A stretch of 64,000 bases of DNA, taken from NCBI GenBank assembly GCA_963664595.2, contig CAXXOK010000010.1, positions 868,001 through 932,000 on the forward strand. The letters run 5' to 3'. This DNA comes from CAXXOK01 sp963664595. Lineage in GTDB: Bacteria; Bacillota; Clostridia; Christensenellales; Aristaeellaceae. The notes under the pieces are model-generated. The model worked only from the letters and a program-made list of their open reading frames with translations. It had not been told where the DNA came from and did not search any database. The translations under genes and the position numbers were made by a program. Below, piece after piece: positions 1 through 8,808 of the stretch; the first letter of the stretch is position 1; every line of letters starts with the position of its first letter.

Positions 1-352
1 CATAAAGAAGCGGAAGCTCCACATTTTTCAGGCAATCCAGTTTGGGCAGCAATTGGGAATTCTGGAAGATAAAGCCGATCTCCTGGCCTCTGATTTCAGA
101 AAGCTCCTGTTCGTTCAATTCTTCAATCAGTTTTCCGTGCAAAATGTACTCGCCGGAAGAGGGTTTGTCCAAGCAGCCGATGATGTTCATCAAGGTTGAT
201 TTGCCGCTGCCCGACGGGCCGAGGACGGAAAGATATTCCCCCTCCATTATCTCCAGGCTGATGCCTTTGAGCACGACAGCCTCTTCATCACCCATCGGAT
301 ACTTCTTGACAATATCCTTCATTCGAAAGAAGGTTTCTGTTATTGTAGTCAT
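1..352 (-). CDS. ABC transporter ATP-binding protein, MacB/LolD type (partial)
   Basis: Cytoplasmic ATPase of an export ABC system. The visible N-terminal part has the Walker A motif GPSGSGKST at about residue 40, the SGEYILHG strand and the Q-loop region GFIFQNFQLLP, all typical of the MacB/LolD/YknY group. The gene begins at an ATG at 352 and runs off the left edge, so Walker B and the signature motif lie outside the window. It follows the adaptor gene at 369 by 16 bases in the same direction, so it is the fourth gene of the operon starting at 3752; a FtsX-like permease is expected beyond the edge. The family assignment is strong, but the substrate is unknown (antimicrobial peptide or other toxic amphiphile is the usual role). 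Confidence 0.9.
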   Translation of the reverse strand, partial: MTTITETFFRMKDIVKKYPMGDEEAVVLKGISLEIMEGEYLSVLGPSGSGKSTLMNIIGCLDKPSSGEYILHGKLIEELNEQELSEIRGQEIGFIFQNSQLLPKLDCLKNVELPLLY

Positions 353-368
353 GGAACATCCTCTCTGC

Positions 369-1391
369 TCACGGCATTCCGCCGCCGAAATTGCCGCCGC
401 CGGAGGGTCGGTTGAAATCGCCGCCGCCGGGTCCGGAGAATGATGTGCTGGAACTGGAGCTGGAGCTGGAACTGTTATCAGGCATCGATGAGAACATGCT
501 TGCCAATCCGGTAGCTTCTTTCGCGGATTGCACCGCTTTATACACGGTTTCGCCCTCATCAAGTCCGGAAGTAATCTCGATATAATGATCGTTGTCCACA
601 CCAATTCCCACAGGTACCTGCTCCATTTTGCCTTCGTCGTTTTGCTTCAGCACATAGGCATTGTTTGCCGGGCCAAAGCTGAGCGCGTCGGAGCTGAGGA
701 TCACAACGTCATTCGCTTCCTCCTGGGGTATGACAACCGTAACCTGCATGCCCGGCAGCACTTCTTGCGAACCGGAGAATTGCGCCGTTACCGTATAGTA
801 CGAGGTGGAACCGCCGCCTGTTGGAATGCGGTTGATATGGGAGATTTCGCTGTCAAACGTCTGCTCCAGCGCCGTAACGGTCACCTTGCATGCCTGGCCC
901 ACGCTGACACTCGCCATGGAATATTCATCCACCCGGAGAGATACCTCCAGATTGCTGAAATCCACAATCTCAATCAGATCGGCGTTGGCGTTTACTTCGT
1001 CTCCCTCTTCCACCATGATCTCGTTTACCTCGCCGTCAAAGCTGGCTTTGAGAATCTCGCCGTTGGAAAGGCGCATCAGCCGCTGCTCGGCAACCACCGC
1101 TTCGCCTTCTTCCACGTAAATCTTTCGCACCGTGCCCGCCGACTCGGCCGACAGTGTTTCATCGTTTACGACATCGATGGATCCCGAAAAGCTCATCGAG
1201 TTGGAGATCGATCCGCGCGTCGTTATATAGCTGTCGTAGGTAGTCGTGGCAGCGGCTTTCAGCTTGGGAAGGACAAACAGGTACACTGCCCCGACTGCCA
1301 GCGCGATCAGGATAAGCCATAGGACCAGTTTGCGAATCCGTTTGCGCTTTCTCTTTCGCTTCAGTGTTTTACTTACGGTTGCGTCGCTCAT
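369..1391 (-). CDS. HlyD/MacA-type efflux adaptor (third of three)
   Basis: 340-residue periplasmic-adaptor-like membrane fusion protein. It begins with a very basic cytoplasmic segment (KRKRKRKRIRK), then one transmembrane anchor at about residues 22-43. A split biotinyl-lipoyl-like domain, a beta-barrel (VDEYSMASVSVGQ, VLPGMQVTVVIP) and a membrane-proximal domain follow. The C-terminus is low complexity: a serine run, then Gly/Pro/Phe-rich repeats ending GGGMP. It is clearly paralogous to the adaptor at 2529-3752. The start is supported by AAGGGG six bases upstream. It probably links the ABC ATPase/permease to the cell envelope in export. The Gly-rich tail is unusual and of unknown role. 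Confidence 0.85.
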   Translation of the reverse strand: MSDATVSKTLKRKRKRKRIRKLVLWLILIALAVGAVYLFVLPKLKAAATTTYDSYITTRGSISNSMSFSGSIDVVNDETLSAESAGTVRKIYVEEGEAVVAEQRLMRLSNGEILKASFDGEVNEIMVEEGDEVNANADLIEIVDFSNLEVSLRVDEYSMASVSVGQACKVTVTALEQTFDSEISHINRIPTGGGSTSYYTVTAQFSGSQEVLPGMQVTVVIPQEEANDVVILSSDALSFGPANNAYVLKQNDEGKMEQVPVGIGVDNDHYIEITSGLDEGETVYKAVQSAKEATGLASMFSSMPDNSSSSSSSSSTSFSGPGGGDFNRPSGGGNFGGGMP

Positions 1392-1420
1392 AGTATTCCC
1401 CTTTGTCCTCCTATTGCCGG

Positions 1421-2503
1421 TTATTCAATCGTTTCAATGGTAACGCTCATGCCCTCTTTTACGGTATCGTCCGCAGCGAATGAGATATAGCCCCTGAACT
1501 GCGTGGCGGATGTAGTGGATGTAGTGGTTGTAGCGTCCGTGCTGGCCGTTGCCTCGCTCTTATAAGAGATTCGCGTCACCTCACCCGTAAGTACAGAACC
1601 GACATCCTCGCTCCAGTCAAACACAATGTTGGCCGATTGTCCCACATGGACGGACTCAAGCAGGTCTTCAGTGATCAGAAACTCAATTTCATAGCTGCCG
1701 GAGGGAATAACTGTCATCAGCACGGCATCCTTGGAAATCGTATCGCCGACCGCAATTTTAAGCGACGAGATAACGCCCGATACATCCGAGGTGATTACGC
1801 CGTCTTCGGACGCCGTATAGGCCATCTTTCCGGAGACGGTCTCAAACAGAAGCTGCCCGCGCGTGACCTCTTCCCCGTTTTCCACGTACAGCTTCAGCAG
1901 GCTTCCGCTGCCGTATACGGCGGTTTCGGGCATCCGGTAAATGGTTCCGCGCCCCAGGCGGGCCTCCGTGGTGTGATCAGGGTCACGGTAAATGTATACG
2001 TTTGTGCCGAGATAAAAATCCCCGCTGGTCGTTTGCACGGTATAAGCCTTCTGATCGACTTTCGTAACAATCCCCTCGCCGGAATACGTTGTTCCCGTGA
2101 TGGAAACAATGTACACCTTTTCCCCGATGGTAACGTACTTCGTATCCTGCGATACAAAGGCTTTATTCGTGCTGCACGATACCGTGTACTGGCTGGTGGG
2201 AGCAATGTACAAAAGCGCCTCCGTTGTTGAGAGCGCATCGCCGGGTTCGGCAAAAACTCCGCGTATAATGCCGTCCTCCGGTGCGTAAACCTTGGTGGTT
2301 TGCATCGTTGCAATCGTATCGCCGACCGCGATCTTCTGGCCCTCGCGCACTTCAACAGTCTGCACAGCGCCGCCATAAGGCGAAGTGACCAATACCGTAT
2401 CCGTTGTCGCCACAACATTGCCTTCAAACTGCTCCGCAGCCGCCAGACCGGGAAGCAGCAGCAGGACTGCCGCCAGCAAGGACATCCACCTTTTCATTGC
2501 CAT
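1421..2503 (-). CDS. Secreted HlyD-like adaptor protein (second of three)
   Basis: 360-residue protein with a classical signal peptide (MKRWMSLLAAVLLLLPGLAAA) and no obvious further membrane segment. It contains several biotinyl-lipoyl-like hairpins (GGAVQTVEVREGQKIAVGD and ASEDGVITSDVSGVISSLKI) and a C-terminal beta-barrel domain with VKEGMSVTIETIE. I chose the start at 2503 because GGGAGGAT lies 6 bases upstream; the longer reading frame from 2587 has no ribosome site. It differs from its flanking adaptors by having a cleavable-looking signal rather than a basic N-terminal anchor. It lies 25 bases after the 2529-3752 gene and 29 before the 369-1391 gene, so the three are co-transcribed. Its exact role within the exporter is unknown. 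Confidence 0.75.
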   Translation of the reverse strand: MAMKRWMSLLAAVLLLLPGLAAAEQFEGNVVATTDTVLVTSPYGGAVQTVEVREGQKIAVGDTIATMQTTKVYAPEDGIIRGVFAEPGDALSTTEALLYIAPTSQYTVSCSTNKAFVSQDTKYVTIGEKVYIVSITGTTYSGEGIVTKVDQKAYTVQTTSGDFYLGTNVYIYRDPDHTTEARLGRGTIYRMPETAVYGSGSLLKLYVENGEEVTRGQLLFETVSGKMAYTASEDGVITSDVSGVISSLKIAVGDTISKDAVLMTVIPSGSYEIEFLITEDLLESVHVGQSANIVFDWSEDVGSVLTGEVTRISYKSEATASTDATTTTSTTSATQFRGYISFAADDTVKEGMSVTIETIE

Positions 2504-2528
2504 CGTAATATCCTCCCTTATGGATTGA

Positions 2529-3752
2529 TTATGGTTCTGTATCCGTGTCCGTCGGCTGCTCATCCTGTGCATTCTGCAAATCCACAAGGTTCTGCACGCT
2601 CTGGACGTTTTGCGCGTTCTGCGTTGAAGTACTTAGCGTATCCTCTCCGGTGGTCGCGGCTGCCGCATCATTCTGCGGAGCCTCTGCCGTTCCGGCTGCA
2701 TCCGGCATGGTTTCCGAATCCCGCAGGGTAAAGCTTGTGCCGTCCATCGGTATCCCGTCGATCATATCCGTACCGTCTCCTGTGAAGCCGGAGAACGTGC
2801 CTTCGTCCATCCTTTGTCCGGTGGCGGCATTGATGACCGTTTTCTTGCCAAACAATGCGATATATAAATCCTCCAGGGAGAAAGCGGCGGTCGCGCTTTC
2901 CGTTCCGCTTACAGTATACACGACGTCGCCTACGCTCAAGCCGCTGACGATTTCCACATTCACGCCATCCGAGAGCCCGGTCTCAATATATTGCTTTTCG
3001 TAGCTGTTACTGGAACCCTTTAATAGTATATAGGCCCGCTCGTCCTCGTCAAATGCTATAGCGGCTAACGGAAGGATATTTACATTTGTTACCGCTTGAT
3101 CCGGGATGATCACTGTGGCCCGCATCCCCGGAAGCACTTCCTCCGGCACGGTCAGATCACAGCTGACCGTATAATAGGCCAGCGTACCCGATGAGGATGA
3201 TACGCGGTTGATGTGTGCAATTGTCGTGTCAAAATCCTCATCCAAAGAAATAATCCTTACGATGCATCTCTCGCCCACCGACAGGGATTTAACGTCATAT
3301 TCATCCACAGACATGGTAACTTCCAGGTTTACCAAATCGGAAACCTGGACTACGCTAAAAAAGGTACGGACCCAATCGCCCACGTTGACGCGGATTTCGT
3401 TAACGACCCCGTCAAAACCGGCGGTGAAAAGCTCGCCGTTTGTCAGCAGCACCAGAGGATCGCCTTCCGATACCGAATCGCCGGATGTAACATATAATGC
3501 TTTCACCTTTGTCATTTCGCTGGCTGTAAAGGTTTCGGATTTCTTTACGGCCAACGTCGCCGAAAAGCTCATCCGTGTTTCAATATTGCCTGTCTCCACC
3601 GTATACCGGTCATAGGTCGTTATACTGTCGGGGGTCAGCATCGGAAGAAAGTAATTAACGCCGATAAGCCCTGCGATTGCAAGCACCAGTACGATGATGA
3701 TCGCTCTGATCAAGCGCACAACACCTTTTTTCCTGGGCTTCTGCTTTGCCAT
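2529..3752 (-). CDS. HlyD/MacA-type efflux adaptor (first of three)
   Basis: 407-residue membrane fusion protein. A basic N-terminus (MAKQKPRKKGVVR) precedes a transmembrane anchor at about residues 14-36. Lipoyl-like and beta-barrel segments follow (FDGVVNEIRVNVGDWV, VDEYDVKSLSVGERC, EEVLPGMRATVIIPDQ). The C-terminal ~100 residues are acidic and low complexity (TGEDTLSTSTQNAQNVQSVQ). Aligning by eye with the 369-1391 product shows shared TYDxY, MSFS, FDG-VNEI, HINR and VLPGM blocks, so they are duplicates. The start at 3752 has GGCAGGAG upstream; the first in-frame ATG at 3776 does not. It is the first gene of the efflux operon, whose promoter overlaps the direct repeats at 3798-3843. Confidence 0.85.
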   Translation of the reverse strand: MAKQKPRKKGVVRLIRAIIIVLVLAIAGLIGVNYFLPMLTPDSITTYDRYTVETGNIETRMSFSATLAVKKSETFTASEMTKVKALYVTSGDSVSEGDPLVLLTNGELFTAGFDGVVNEIRVNVGDWVRTFFSVVQVSDLVNLEVTMSVDEYDVKSLSVGERCIVRIISLDEDFDTTIAHINRVSSSSGTLAYYTVSCDLTVPEEVLPGMRATVIIPDQAVTNVNILPLAAIAFDEDERAYILLKGSSNSYEKQYIETGLSDGVNVEIVSGLSVGDVVYTVSGTESATAAFSLEDLYIALFGKKTVINAATGQRMDEGTFSGFTGDGTDMIDGIPMDGTSFTLRDSETMPDAAGTAEAPQNDAAAATTGEDTLSTSTQNAQNVQSVQNLVDLQNAQDEQPTDTDTEP

Positions 3753-3789
3753 TGCTGCTCCTGCCTTTCCTTGCATTCGTTGTCATCCT

Positions 3790-3859
3790 AGAATACCAAC
3801 CTGAAAAGAAGCTGAAAACCGCTTTTCAGGTTGCTTTCAGGTTCTGCAGGTAGTATGCT
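3790..3859. promoter_or_regulatory. Divergent promoters with response-regulator-like direct repeats
   Basis: On the plus strand TTTTCAGGTT (3823-3832) is followed 11 bases later by CTTTCAGGTT (3834-3843). On the minus strand the same word occurs twice with the same 11-base period (complement of 3800-3807 and 3811-3818). A minus-strand promoter TTTTCA (3813-3818), 17-base spacer, TATTCT (3790-3795) faces the efflux operon. A plus-strand promoter TTGCTT (3831-3836), 17-base spacer, TATGCT (3854-3859) faces the regulator gene. Head-to-tail half-sites one helical turn apart overlapping the -35 box are the usual layout for OmpR/PhoB-family activators, so the neighbouring regulator is the likely ligand. 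That binding is inferred. Confidence 0.65.
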
Positions 3860-3907
3860 ATCGATGACAAGGGCGCACGCCTGACCCCTTATTCCGAAAG
3901 GATTCGC

Positions 3908-4582
3908 ATGCGGATATTGATTATAGAAGATGAAGTGCGTTTGGCCGGCACGCTGGCCGATATGGCAAGCCAGGACGGTTATATCGCGGACACGGCGCAT
4001 GATGGCGAAGTCGGCCTGGACAAGGCCTTATCCGGAGTATACGATGCCATTGTGCTGGATGTTATGCTTCCCAAGCTCAATGGATTTGATGTCCTCAAGC
4101 GCATGCGCGCCGAGGGGATCGGTACCCCTGTCCTTATGCTGACCGCCAGGGCGGATTTGGCCGACCGTGTGCAGGGGCTGGATCTTGGTGCCGATTATTA
4201 CCTGACCAAACCCTTTGAAAACGCGGAATTCCGCGCCTGCCTGCGCGCCGTGCTCCGGCGGCAAAGCGAGATCATCCCCGAACCTTTAGTATTCGGCGAT
4301 CTGATCTTAATTCCTTCACGCAGTCAGCTCTCCTGCAACGGGCAATCCCTCAGCGTAAGCGTTAAGGAAATGGAAATCATGCGGCTGCTGATGATCAACC
4401 ACCAGAACATTCTCTCCAAGGAAACCTTACTGATCAAGGTATGGGGATACGATACCGATGCCAGCGATAATAATATAGAAGCGTATATCTCTTTCCTTCG
4501 TAAAAAGCTGTCTCTGCTTCATTCATCGGTTGAAATCCGTGTGGTGCGGAGGCTTGGGTACCGACTGGAGGTTACGCAATGA
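3908..4582 (+). CDS. OmpR/PhoB-family response regulator
   Basis: 224 residues. An N-terminal receiver domain has the acidic pocket EDE at residues 7-9, phosphoacceptor Asp51 in VLDVMLP, Thr79 and Lys101 in YYLTKPF. The C-terminal winged helix-turn-helix (about 130-222) ends with the usual VRRLGYRLE. The start is supported by AAAGGA just upstream. Its stop overlaps the start of the histidine kinase by four bases, so they form one pair. Divergence from the efflux operon and the direct repeats between them suggest that it activates the exporter genes and perhaps itself. The family call is firm; the inducing signal is unknown. Confidence 0.95.
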   Translation: MRILIIEDEVRLAGTLADMASQDGYIADTAHDGEVGLDKALSGVYDAIVLDVMLPKLNGFDVLKRMRAEGIGTPVLMLTARADLADRVQGLDLGADYYLTKPFENAEFRACLRAVLRRQSEIIPEPLVFGDLILIPSRSQLSCNGQSLSVSVKEMEIMRLLMINHQNILSKETLLIKVWGYDTDASDNNIEAYISFLRKKLSLLHSSVEIRVVRRLGYRLEVTQ

Positions 4583-5805
4583 TCCGCAAGCTGCGTACAA
4601 AACTGGTTGTTGTGTTGATGGCCATCTTTGTTCTGCTGCTGGTCACCATACTGGTCGGGATGTTCTATTCTTCCCGCCAGAACTTTGAGCGCCGCAGCAC
4701 CAGCGTTTTTAATAATCAACCCCCGTCTGAAAACACGTTTGACCGTTCTGTGCAGCTGGCCTTGCCCACCGCTCTGGTTTCGATGGATACCGCCGGAAAC
4801 TATACCGTATCGCAGAACCAGATTCATTACATCAGCGATGCCGAGCTGATTTCGGTGGCGGCCTCCCTGCAAAACGAAACAAAGGCCGTAGGGTTTGCCT
4901 CCGCCTATGACCTGCGCTATTTTCGGCATATAGAAAGCGACGGATCAATTACCTATTCGTTTTCCGATACCTTCATTGAGCGGGATTCGCTGCAGGCGCA
5001 GATCTGGTTTTCCGTTGTCATCGGGCTGAGCGCGCTTGCGCTGTTTGTGATTGTGAGTCTTCTGCTTTCCCGGTGGATGGTGAAGCCTGTGGAACGCGCA
5101 TGGGAAAAGCAGCGCAGGTTTGTAGCCGACGCGTCCCACGAGCTGAAAACGCCTCTGACCGTTATCCTGTCCAATACCGATATGCTGATTGATTCCTCTG
5201 CTCTGACCGATAAAAAAAGCCGCATGCGGCTGGATAATATCCACGCGGAATCCAAACGGATGAAAGAGCTCACGGAGGCGCTCCTTGATCTTGCGCGCTC
5301 CGACAGCAAACCCAAAGCCATTTTGAAGGAAACCGTCAATCTATCTTTCGTTCTGTCCAGCGCGGCGCTCATGTTTGAACCCACGATCTACGATCTGGGC
5401 CGCAGTCTGGAATGCTCCATTGAGGAAAACGTTACCGTGTGCGGCGATGAAAGCAAGCTGCGCCAGCTTGCGGATATCCTGATTGATAACGCCATGCAGT
5501 ACGGTGCGGAGAAAAGCCCTATCCTGGTAACCCTGACTCTGACTGGTAAAAAGGAAGCGCTGCTGTCCGTCGTCAGTGAGGGCATTCCCCTGTCGGCCAA
5601 GGAATGCACCAACATTTTCGAACGTTTTTACCGCATGGATGATTCCAGAGGACAGATCAAAGGATTCGGACTTGGGCTTTCGATTGCCCAGACCATCGCC
5701 AACGACCACGGCGGAAAAATATGGGCCGAATCGGATGGGAAGAAACTGAATACCTTCTATGTAAAGCTGCCGGTCACCACCGCTTTACCGTCTGCGCATC
5801 CCTGA
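4579..5805 (+). CDS. Sensor histidine kinase (HisKA/HATPase_c)
   Basis: 408 residues. TM1 is at about 8-30, an extracytoplasmic sensor segment at about 31-140, and TM2 at about 141-163. The dimerisation/phosphoacceptor helix has His187 in ASHELKTPLT, followed by a HATPase_c domain with N box DNAMQYG, an F-box-like ERFYRMD and G2 motif GFGLGLSIAQ. It should phosphorylate the regulator encoded immediately upstream (four-base overlap). The extracytoplasmic segment of about 110 residues is long enough to be a real sensor domain, unlike the very short loops of BceS-type kinases, but I recognise no named fold. Function in controlling the divergent exporter is inferred from position. Confidence 0.93.
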   Translation: MIRKLRTKLVVVLMAIFVLLLVTILVGMFYSSRQNFERRSTSVFNNQPPSENTFDRSVQLALPTALVSMDTAGNYTVSQNQIHYISDAELISVAASLQNETKAVGFASAYDLRYFRHIESDGSITYSFSDTFIERDSLQAQIWFSVVIGLSALALFVIVSLLLSRWMVKPVERAWEKQRRFVADASHELKTPLTVILSNTDMLIDSSALTDKKSRMRLDNIHAESKRMKELTEALLDLARSDSKPKAILKETVNLSFVLSSAALMFEPTIYDLGRSLECSIEENVTVCGDESKLRQLADILIDNAMQYGAEKSPILVTLTLTGKKEALLSVVSEGIPLSAKECTNIFERFYRMDDSRGQIKGFGLGLSIAQTIANDHGGKIWAESDGKKLNTFYVKLPVTTALPSAHP

Positions 5806-5880
5806 AATGGGCAAGCATTATTTTAGGATCCCCATCACAAGCCCGCTGCGTCTTTACAACAGCTTCATACTGTGTTACGC

Positions 5881-5886
5881 TATAAT
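5881..5886 (+). promoter_or_regulatory. Possible -10 box for the Na/Pi transporter gene
   Basis: A consensus TATAAT lies 95 bases upstream of the ATG at 5976. No good -35 box is found at 16-18 bases upstream, so this is only a candidate. Confidence 0.3.
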
Positions 5887-5975
5887 AGGCCTAATGTGAT
5901 GTTCTTGCAAACTTTGCAGTAGCGCCGCGCATATTATCGGAAGCGTTCTGTCGCAATCCGCGCGGGAGGGTATAC

Positions 5976-7616
5976 ATGGAGTTCATGGATGCACTCAAGC
6001 TTTTTGCCGGTCTTGCCCTTTTCCTGTACGGTATCAAGGAAATGGGCGAAGGACTGGAAAAAGCAGCTGGTCATCGAATGCAGCGCTTGCTGGAAGTGCT
6101 GACCAAAAATAAGTTTTCTGCCGTTTTAGTCGGCACGCTGGTGACAGGGGTTATTCAAAGTTCCAGCGCAACCACCGTTATGGTGGTCGGTTTTGTAAAT
6201 GCGGGTCTTTTACCGCTGAAAAATGCAATCGGCGTGATCATGGGCGCCAATATCGGCACCACTGTCACCTCGCTGATGCTCTCGGTCAAACTGGATTTTG
6301 GCGTGATTTTTGCCGTAATCGGTTTGATTTTTCTTTTGCTCGGCGGCCGGTCCAGCTTTAAAATGCTGGGACAGATTTTCATCGGCTTGGGAATCCTTTT
6401 CGTAGGCATGGAAACCATGACCGATGCCATGGAACCCATGCGCGATTGGGAAGGCTTCCGTACGATGATCACCGGCGTATCCAATCCGCTGCTGGGTGTG
6501 CTGATCGGCGCGCTGATCACGGCGCTGCTGCAGTCGTCCTCCGCATCGGTCGGTATTTTGCAGGCATTGGCCAGCGCAAACCTGATCAGCCTGCATTCGT
6601 CGTTGTTCATCCTGTTTGGCCAAAATATCGGCACCTGCATCACGGCCATGCTCGCGTCGATCGGCACCAATAAAACAGCGCACCGGGCGGCCATCGTTCA
6701 TCTCCTGTTTAATCTGATTGGCTCCGCCATTTTCATCATCATCGCGCTGACCTTTCCCTTTACCGAATGGATTTCCCGGCTCGCGGGCGATAATCTGCGG
6801 CTGCAGATTGCCTTTGCGCATATTATTTTCAACGTAACAACCACGCTCATTCTGCTGCCGATGTCCAAGCTATTGGAAAAAGCCGCGTACTTTATCGTGC
6901 GCGGCGATGACAAGATGGAAGAACCGATGCGCCTGACTTATTTCGATGATCGTCTGTTTTCCACGCCGCCCATCGCCGCCAAGCAGCTTTTCCGTGAGGT
7001 GATGCGGATGAGTGAGCTGGTTAAAGCAAATTTCACGTTTGCCATGGATTACTTCTTCAACCAGAAGGATATTCCGCTGGATGAATTTGATAACCGTGAA
7101 AACGTGATCGACTACCTCAACTCCGAGGTTACGGCAAAGCTGATCGAGCTTCGCGGTATGACCCTGACCTCCCGCGACATTCACCTGATGGGCTCGCTGT
7201 TCCACGTTGTCAACGACTTGGAGCGTATCGGTGACCATTCCGTCAACATTACGGAAATCGCAACAGCACGCCGCAAAGCGAAAAAAGAGTTTACCAACAA
7301 GGCAATCCACGAGCTGGAAATCCTGTATCAAACGGTCAGCGAGGCGCTGGATCGAGCGATTGAGATTGTAAACAAGCAAATTATCGATCCGGCTGTTGTT
7401 AAAAAAGTAACCGATCTTGAAAACAAGATCGATGAAATGTGCGACGAAATGACCAACCAGCATATGGAGCGCCTAAAAGCCAAGAAATGCGCGCCGACAA
7501 ACGGTATCCTGTTCCTGGATCTGCTGAATAATATCGAGCGTATCGGCGACCACGCGGAAAACCTCGCCATTTCTGTAGACGAAGCCGATATCGAAGATAA
7601 GCGGCTGCTTTGGTAG
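5976..7616 (+). CDS. Na/phosphate cotransporter with PhoU-like tail
   Basis: 546-residue membrane protein of the Na+/Pi-cotransporter II (NptA/YjbB) family, importing phosphate with sodium. Two inverted transport repeats are visible, each with the hallmark QSSS (GVIQSSSATTVM near residue 50 and ALLQSSSASVGIL near residue 185) and a GxNIGT signature (GANIGTTVT, GQNIGTCIT). Membrane segments occupy roughly residues 5-310. The C-terminal part (about 340-535) is soluble, helical and PhoU-like, with two ERIGDH motifs typical of the metal-binding PhoU helices. GGGAGGG precedes the ATG by five bases. It stands alone, between the two-component pair and the convergent asparaginase gene. Its regulation is not visible, because there is no Pho-box-like repeat. 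Confidence 0.93.
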   Translation: MEFMDALKLFAGLALFLYGIKEMGEGLEKAAGHRMQRLLEVLTKNKFSAVLVGTLVTGVIQSSSATTVMVVGFVNAGLLPLKNAIGVIMGANIGTTVTSLMLSVKLDFGVIFAVIGLIFLLLGGRSSFKMLGQIFIGLGILFVGMETMTDAMEPMRDWEGFRTMITGVSNPLLGVLIGALITALLQSSSASVGILQALASANLISLHSSLFILFGQNIGTCITAMLASIGTNKTAHRAAIVHLLFNLIGSAIFIIIALTFPFTEWISRLAGDNLRLQIAFAHIIFNVTTTLILLPMSKLLEKAAYFIVRGDDKMEEPMRLTYFDDRLFSTPPIAAKQLFREVMRMSELVKANFTFAMDYFFNQKDIPLDEFDNRENVIDYLNSEVTAKLIELRGMTLTSRDIHLMGSLFHVVNDLERIGDHSVNITEIATARRKAKKEFTNKAIHELEILYQTVSEALDRAIEIVNKQIIDPAVVKKVTDLENKIDEMCDEMTNQHMERLKAKKCAPTNGILFLDLLNNIERIGDHAENLAISVDEADIEDKRLLW

Positions 7617-7645
7617 GAGAAGGTTTACGCCTCCCCTACAAGCGG

Positions 7646-8635
7646 CTATTCCCCTTTCATTTCTCCAACGATCGGCGTATTGAGTAGCTCCGTGGTGTTC
7701 TCTTGCGAAAGCGTCCACATCAACTTGGTCACGGCCGCCTCGGTTGTCATATCCCGGCCGCTGTGCACATGCCGCAGCAGCAGCCCGCGTCCGACCTCAT
7801 ATACGGTGAGGTCGGCTTTTTCATACAGGCATTGGCTGACAATGAGCACATGCACATTGGTTTCTGCCAGATCGGCCAGCGCTTCCACCAGATTGCGGCG
7901 GATATAATGCAAGCCGCCCAGCCCAAAGGCTTCGATCACCAAGCCGCGGTATCCGGCTTCCTGGATAAAGCGGAACACCGCGGGCGATGTGCCCGGCACC
8001 AGTTTCATTAAAAACACATTGGCATCCAGAGTATTTCGCAGCTGGTATCCACCCCGTAAAACGCCGTTTGGCGTGAACGGCTGCGGGTTTTCGATATGAA
8101 GCCCTTCCGCGTCGAAATATCCCGCTAAGGGCGCGTTGATACTGGAGAACGCGTCAATTGCCGTCGTGTGGGTTTTCACACATCGCGTGCCCTGAATCAG
8201 CTTCTGATCAAAGCACACATACACCCCGCGAAGGGGCTGTATGGCCGCCGCAGCCGCCCGGCGCAGGTTGCCGCGGGCATCGGACAGGGGCTCGCCGATG
8301 GGGATCTGTGAGCCTGTCAGGATCACGGGCTTATCGATGCCCGCCAGCATATAGCTGAGCATCGAGGCGGTGTAGGCCATGGTGTCGGTTCCATGGGTGA
8401 TTACCACCCCATCACAATTCTGAGCGGCGTTATGCACCGCTTGCGCCAGCACACGCCATTCTTCCGGCTGCATATTGCTGGAATCAAGGCAAAACACATC
8501 CCGAGGCTCAATCTCACAGGGAAACTGAATGCCCGCAATCAGTTCTTTCGCACTGAGCGTCGGCTGATATCCAGCCTCGCTTCGGGTAGAGGCAATGGTT
8601 CCGCCTGTTGCCAGCAGCACAATACGTTTCCCCAT
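7646..8635 (-). CDS. ansA: L-asparaginase, type I (cytoplasmic)
   Basis: 329-residue amidohydrolase converting L-asparagine to aspartate and ammonia. The two catalytic threonine motifs are plain: LLATGGTIAST at the N-terminus and ITHGTDTMAYTASM near residue 85, plus the GSQIPIGEP segment. There is no signal peptide, so it should be cytosolic like AnsA-type enzymes. I place the start at 8635, where GAGGAAT lies at good spacing; the longer frame from 8701 adds an unsupported hydrophobic extension. Its 3' end converges on the Na/Pi transporter gene, 29 bases away. It is transcribed alone from the promoter at 8674-8701. Confidence 0.92.
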   Translation of the reverse strand: MGKRIVLLATGGTIASTRSEAGYQPTLSAKELIAGIQFPCEIEPRDVFCLDSSNMQPEEWRVLAQAVHNAAQNCDGVVITHGTDTMAYTASMLSYMLAGIDKPVILTGSQIPIGEPLSDARGNLRRAAAAAIQPLRGVYVCFDQKLIQGTRCVKTHTTAIDAFSSINAPLAGYFDAEGLHIENPQPFTPNGVLRGGYQLRNTLDANVFLMKLVPGTSPAVFRFIQEAGYRGLVIEAFGLGGLHYIRRNLVEALADLAETNVHVLIVSQCLYEKADLTVYEVGRGLLLRHVHSGRDMTTEAAVTKLMWTLSQENTTELLNTPIVGEMKGE

Positions 8636-8673
8636 ATACGATTCCTCGCTTCTCTTGTACACCGCATTCGGAT

Positions 8674-8701
8674 AGAATATGGCAAACAGGATGATACTCA
8701 A
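8674..8701 (-). promoter_or_regulatory. Promoter of the asparaginase gene
   Basis: Minus-strand TTGAGT (8696-8701), 16-base spacer, TATTCT (8674-8679), about 39 bases before the chosen start codon. Four of six matches in the -35 box and five of six in the -10 box. Confidence 0.5.
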
Positions 8702-8769
8702 AATTTACGGGAGCTTGATCCGTTAACCCAAAGCAAATAGAACGATTACCCTTATATCTATAAATTTTC

Positions 8770-8808
8770 CGCAGAACCGGTTTCCCTGAATCAGGGACTG
8801 GGTCTGCG
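8770..8808. other. Stem-loop in the 367-base gap 8636-9002
   Basis: CGCAGAACC at 8770 pairs with GGGTCTGCG ending at 8808, and an inner perfect TCCCTGA/TCAGGGA stem closes the loop. It lies downstream of the thiamine pyrophosphokinase stop (minus strand) and could end or stabilise that transcript, but no U-run follows on either strand. Nothing gene-like was seen in the rest of the gap. Confidence 0.5.

Noticed and set aside
528..1322. 264-codon plus-strand open frame over the third adaptor gene
   Set aside because: It is antisense to a clear membrane fusion protein gene, has no ribosome site and shows His/Arg-rich composition typical of a shadow frame.
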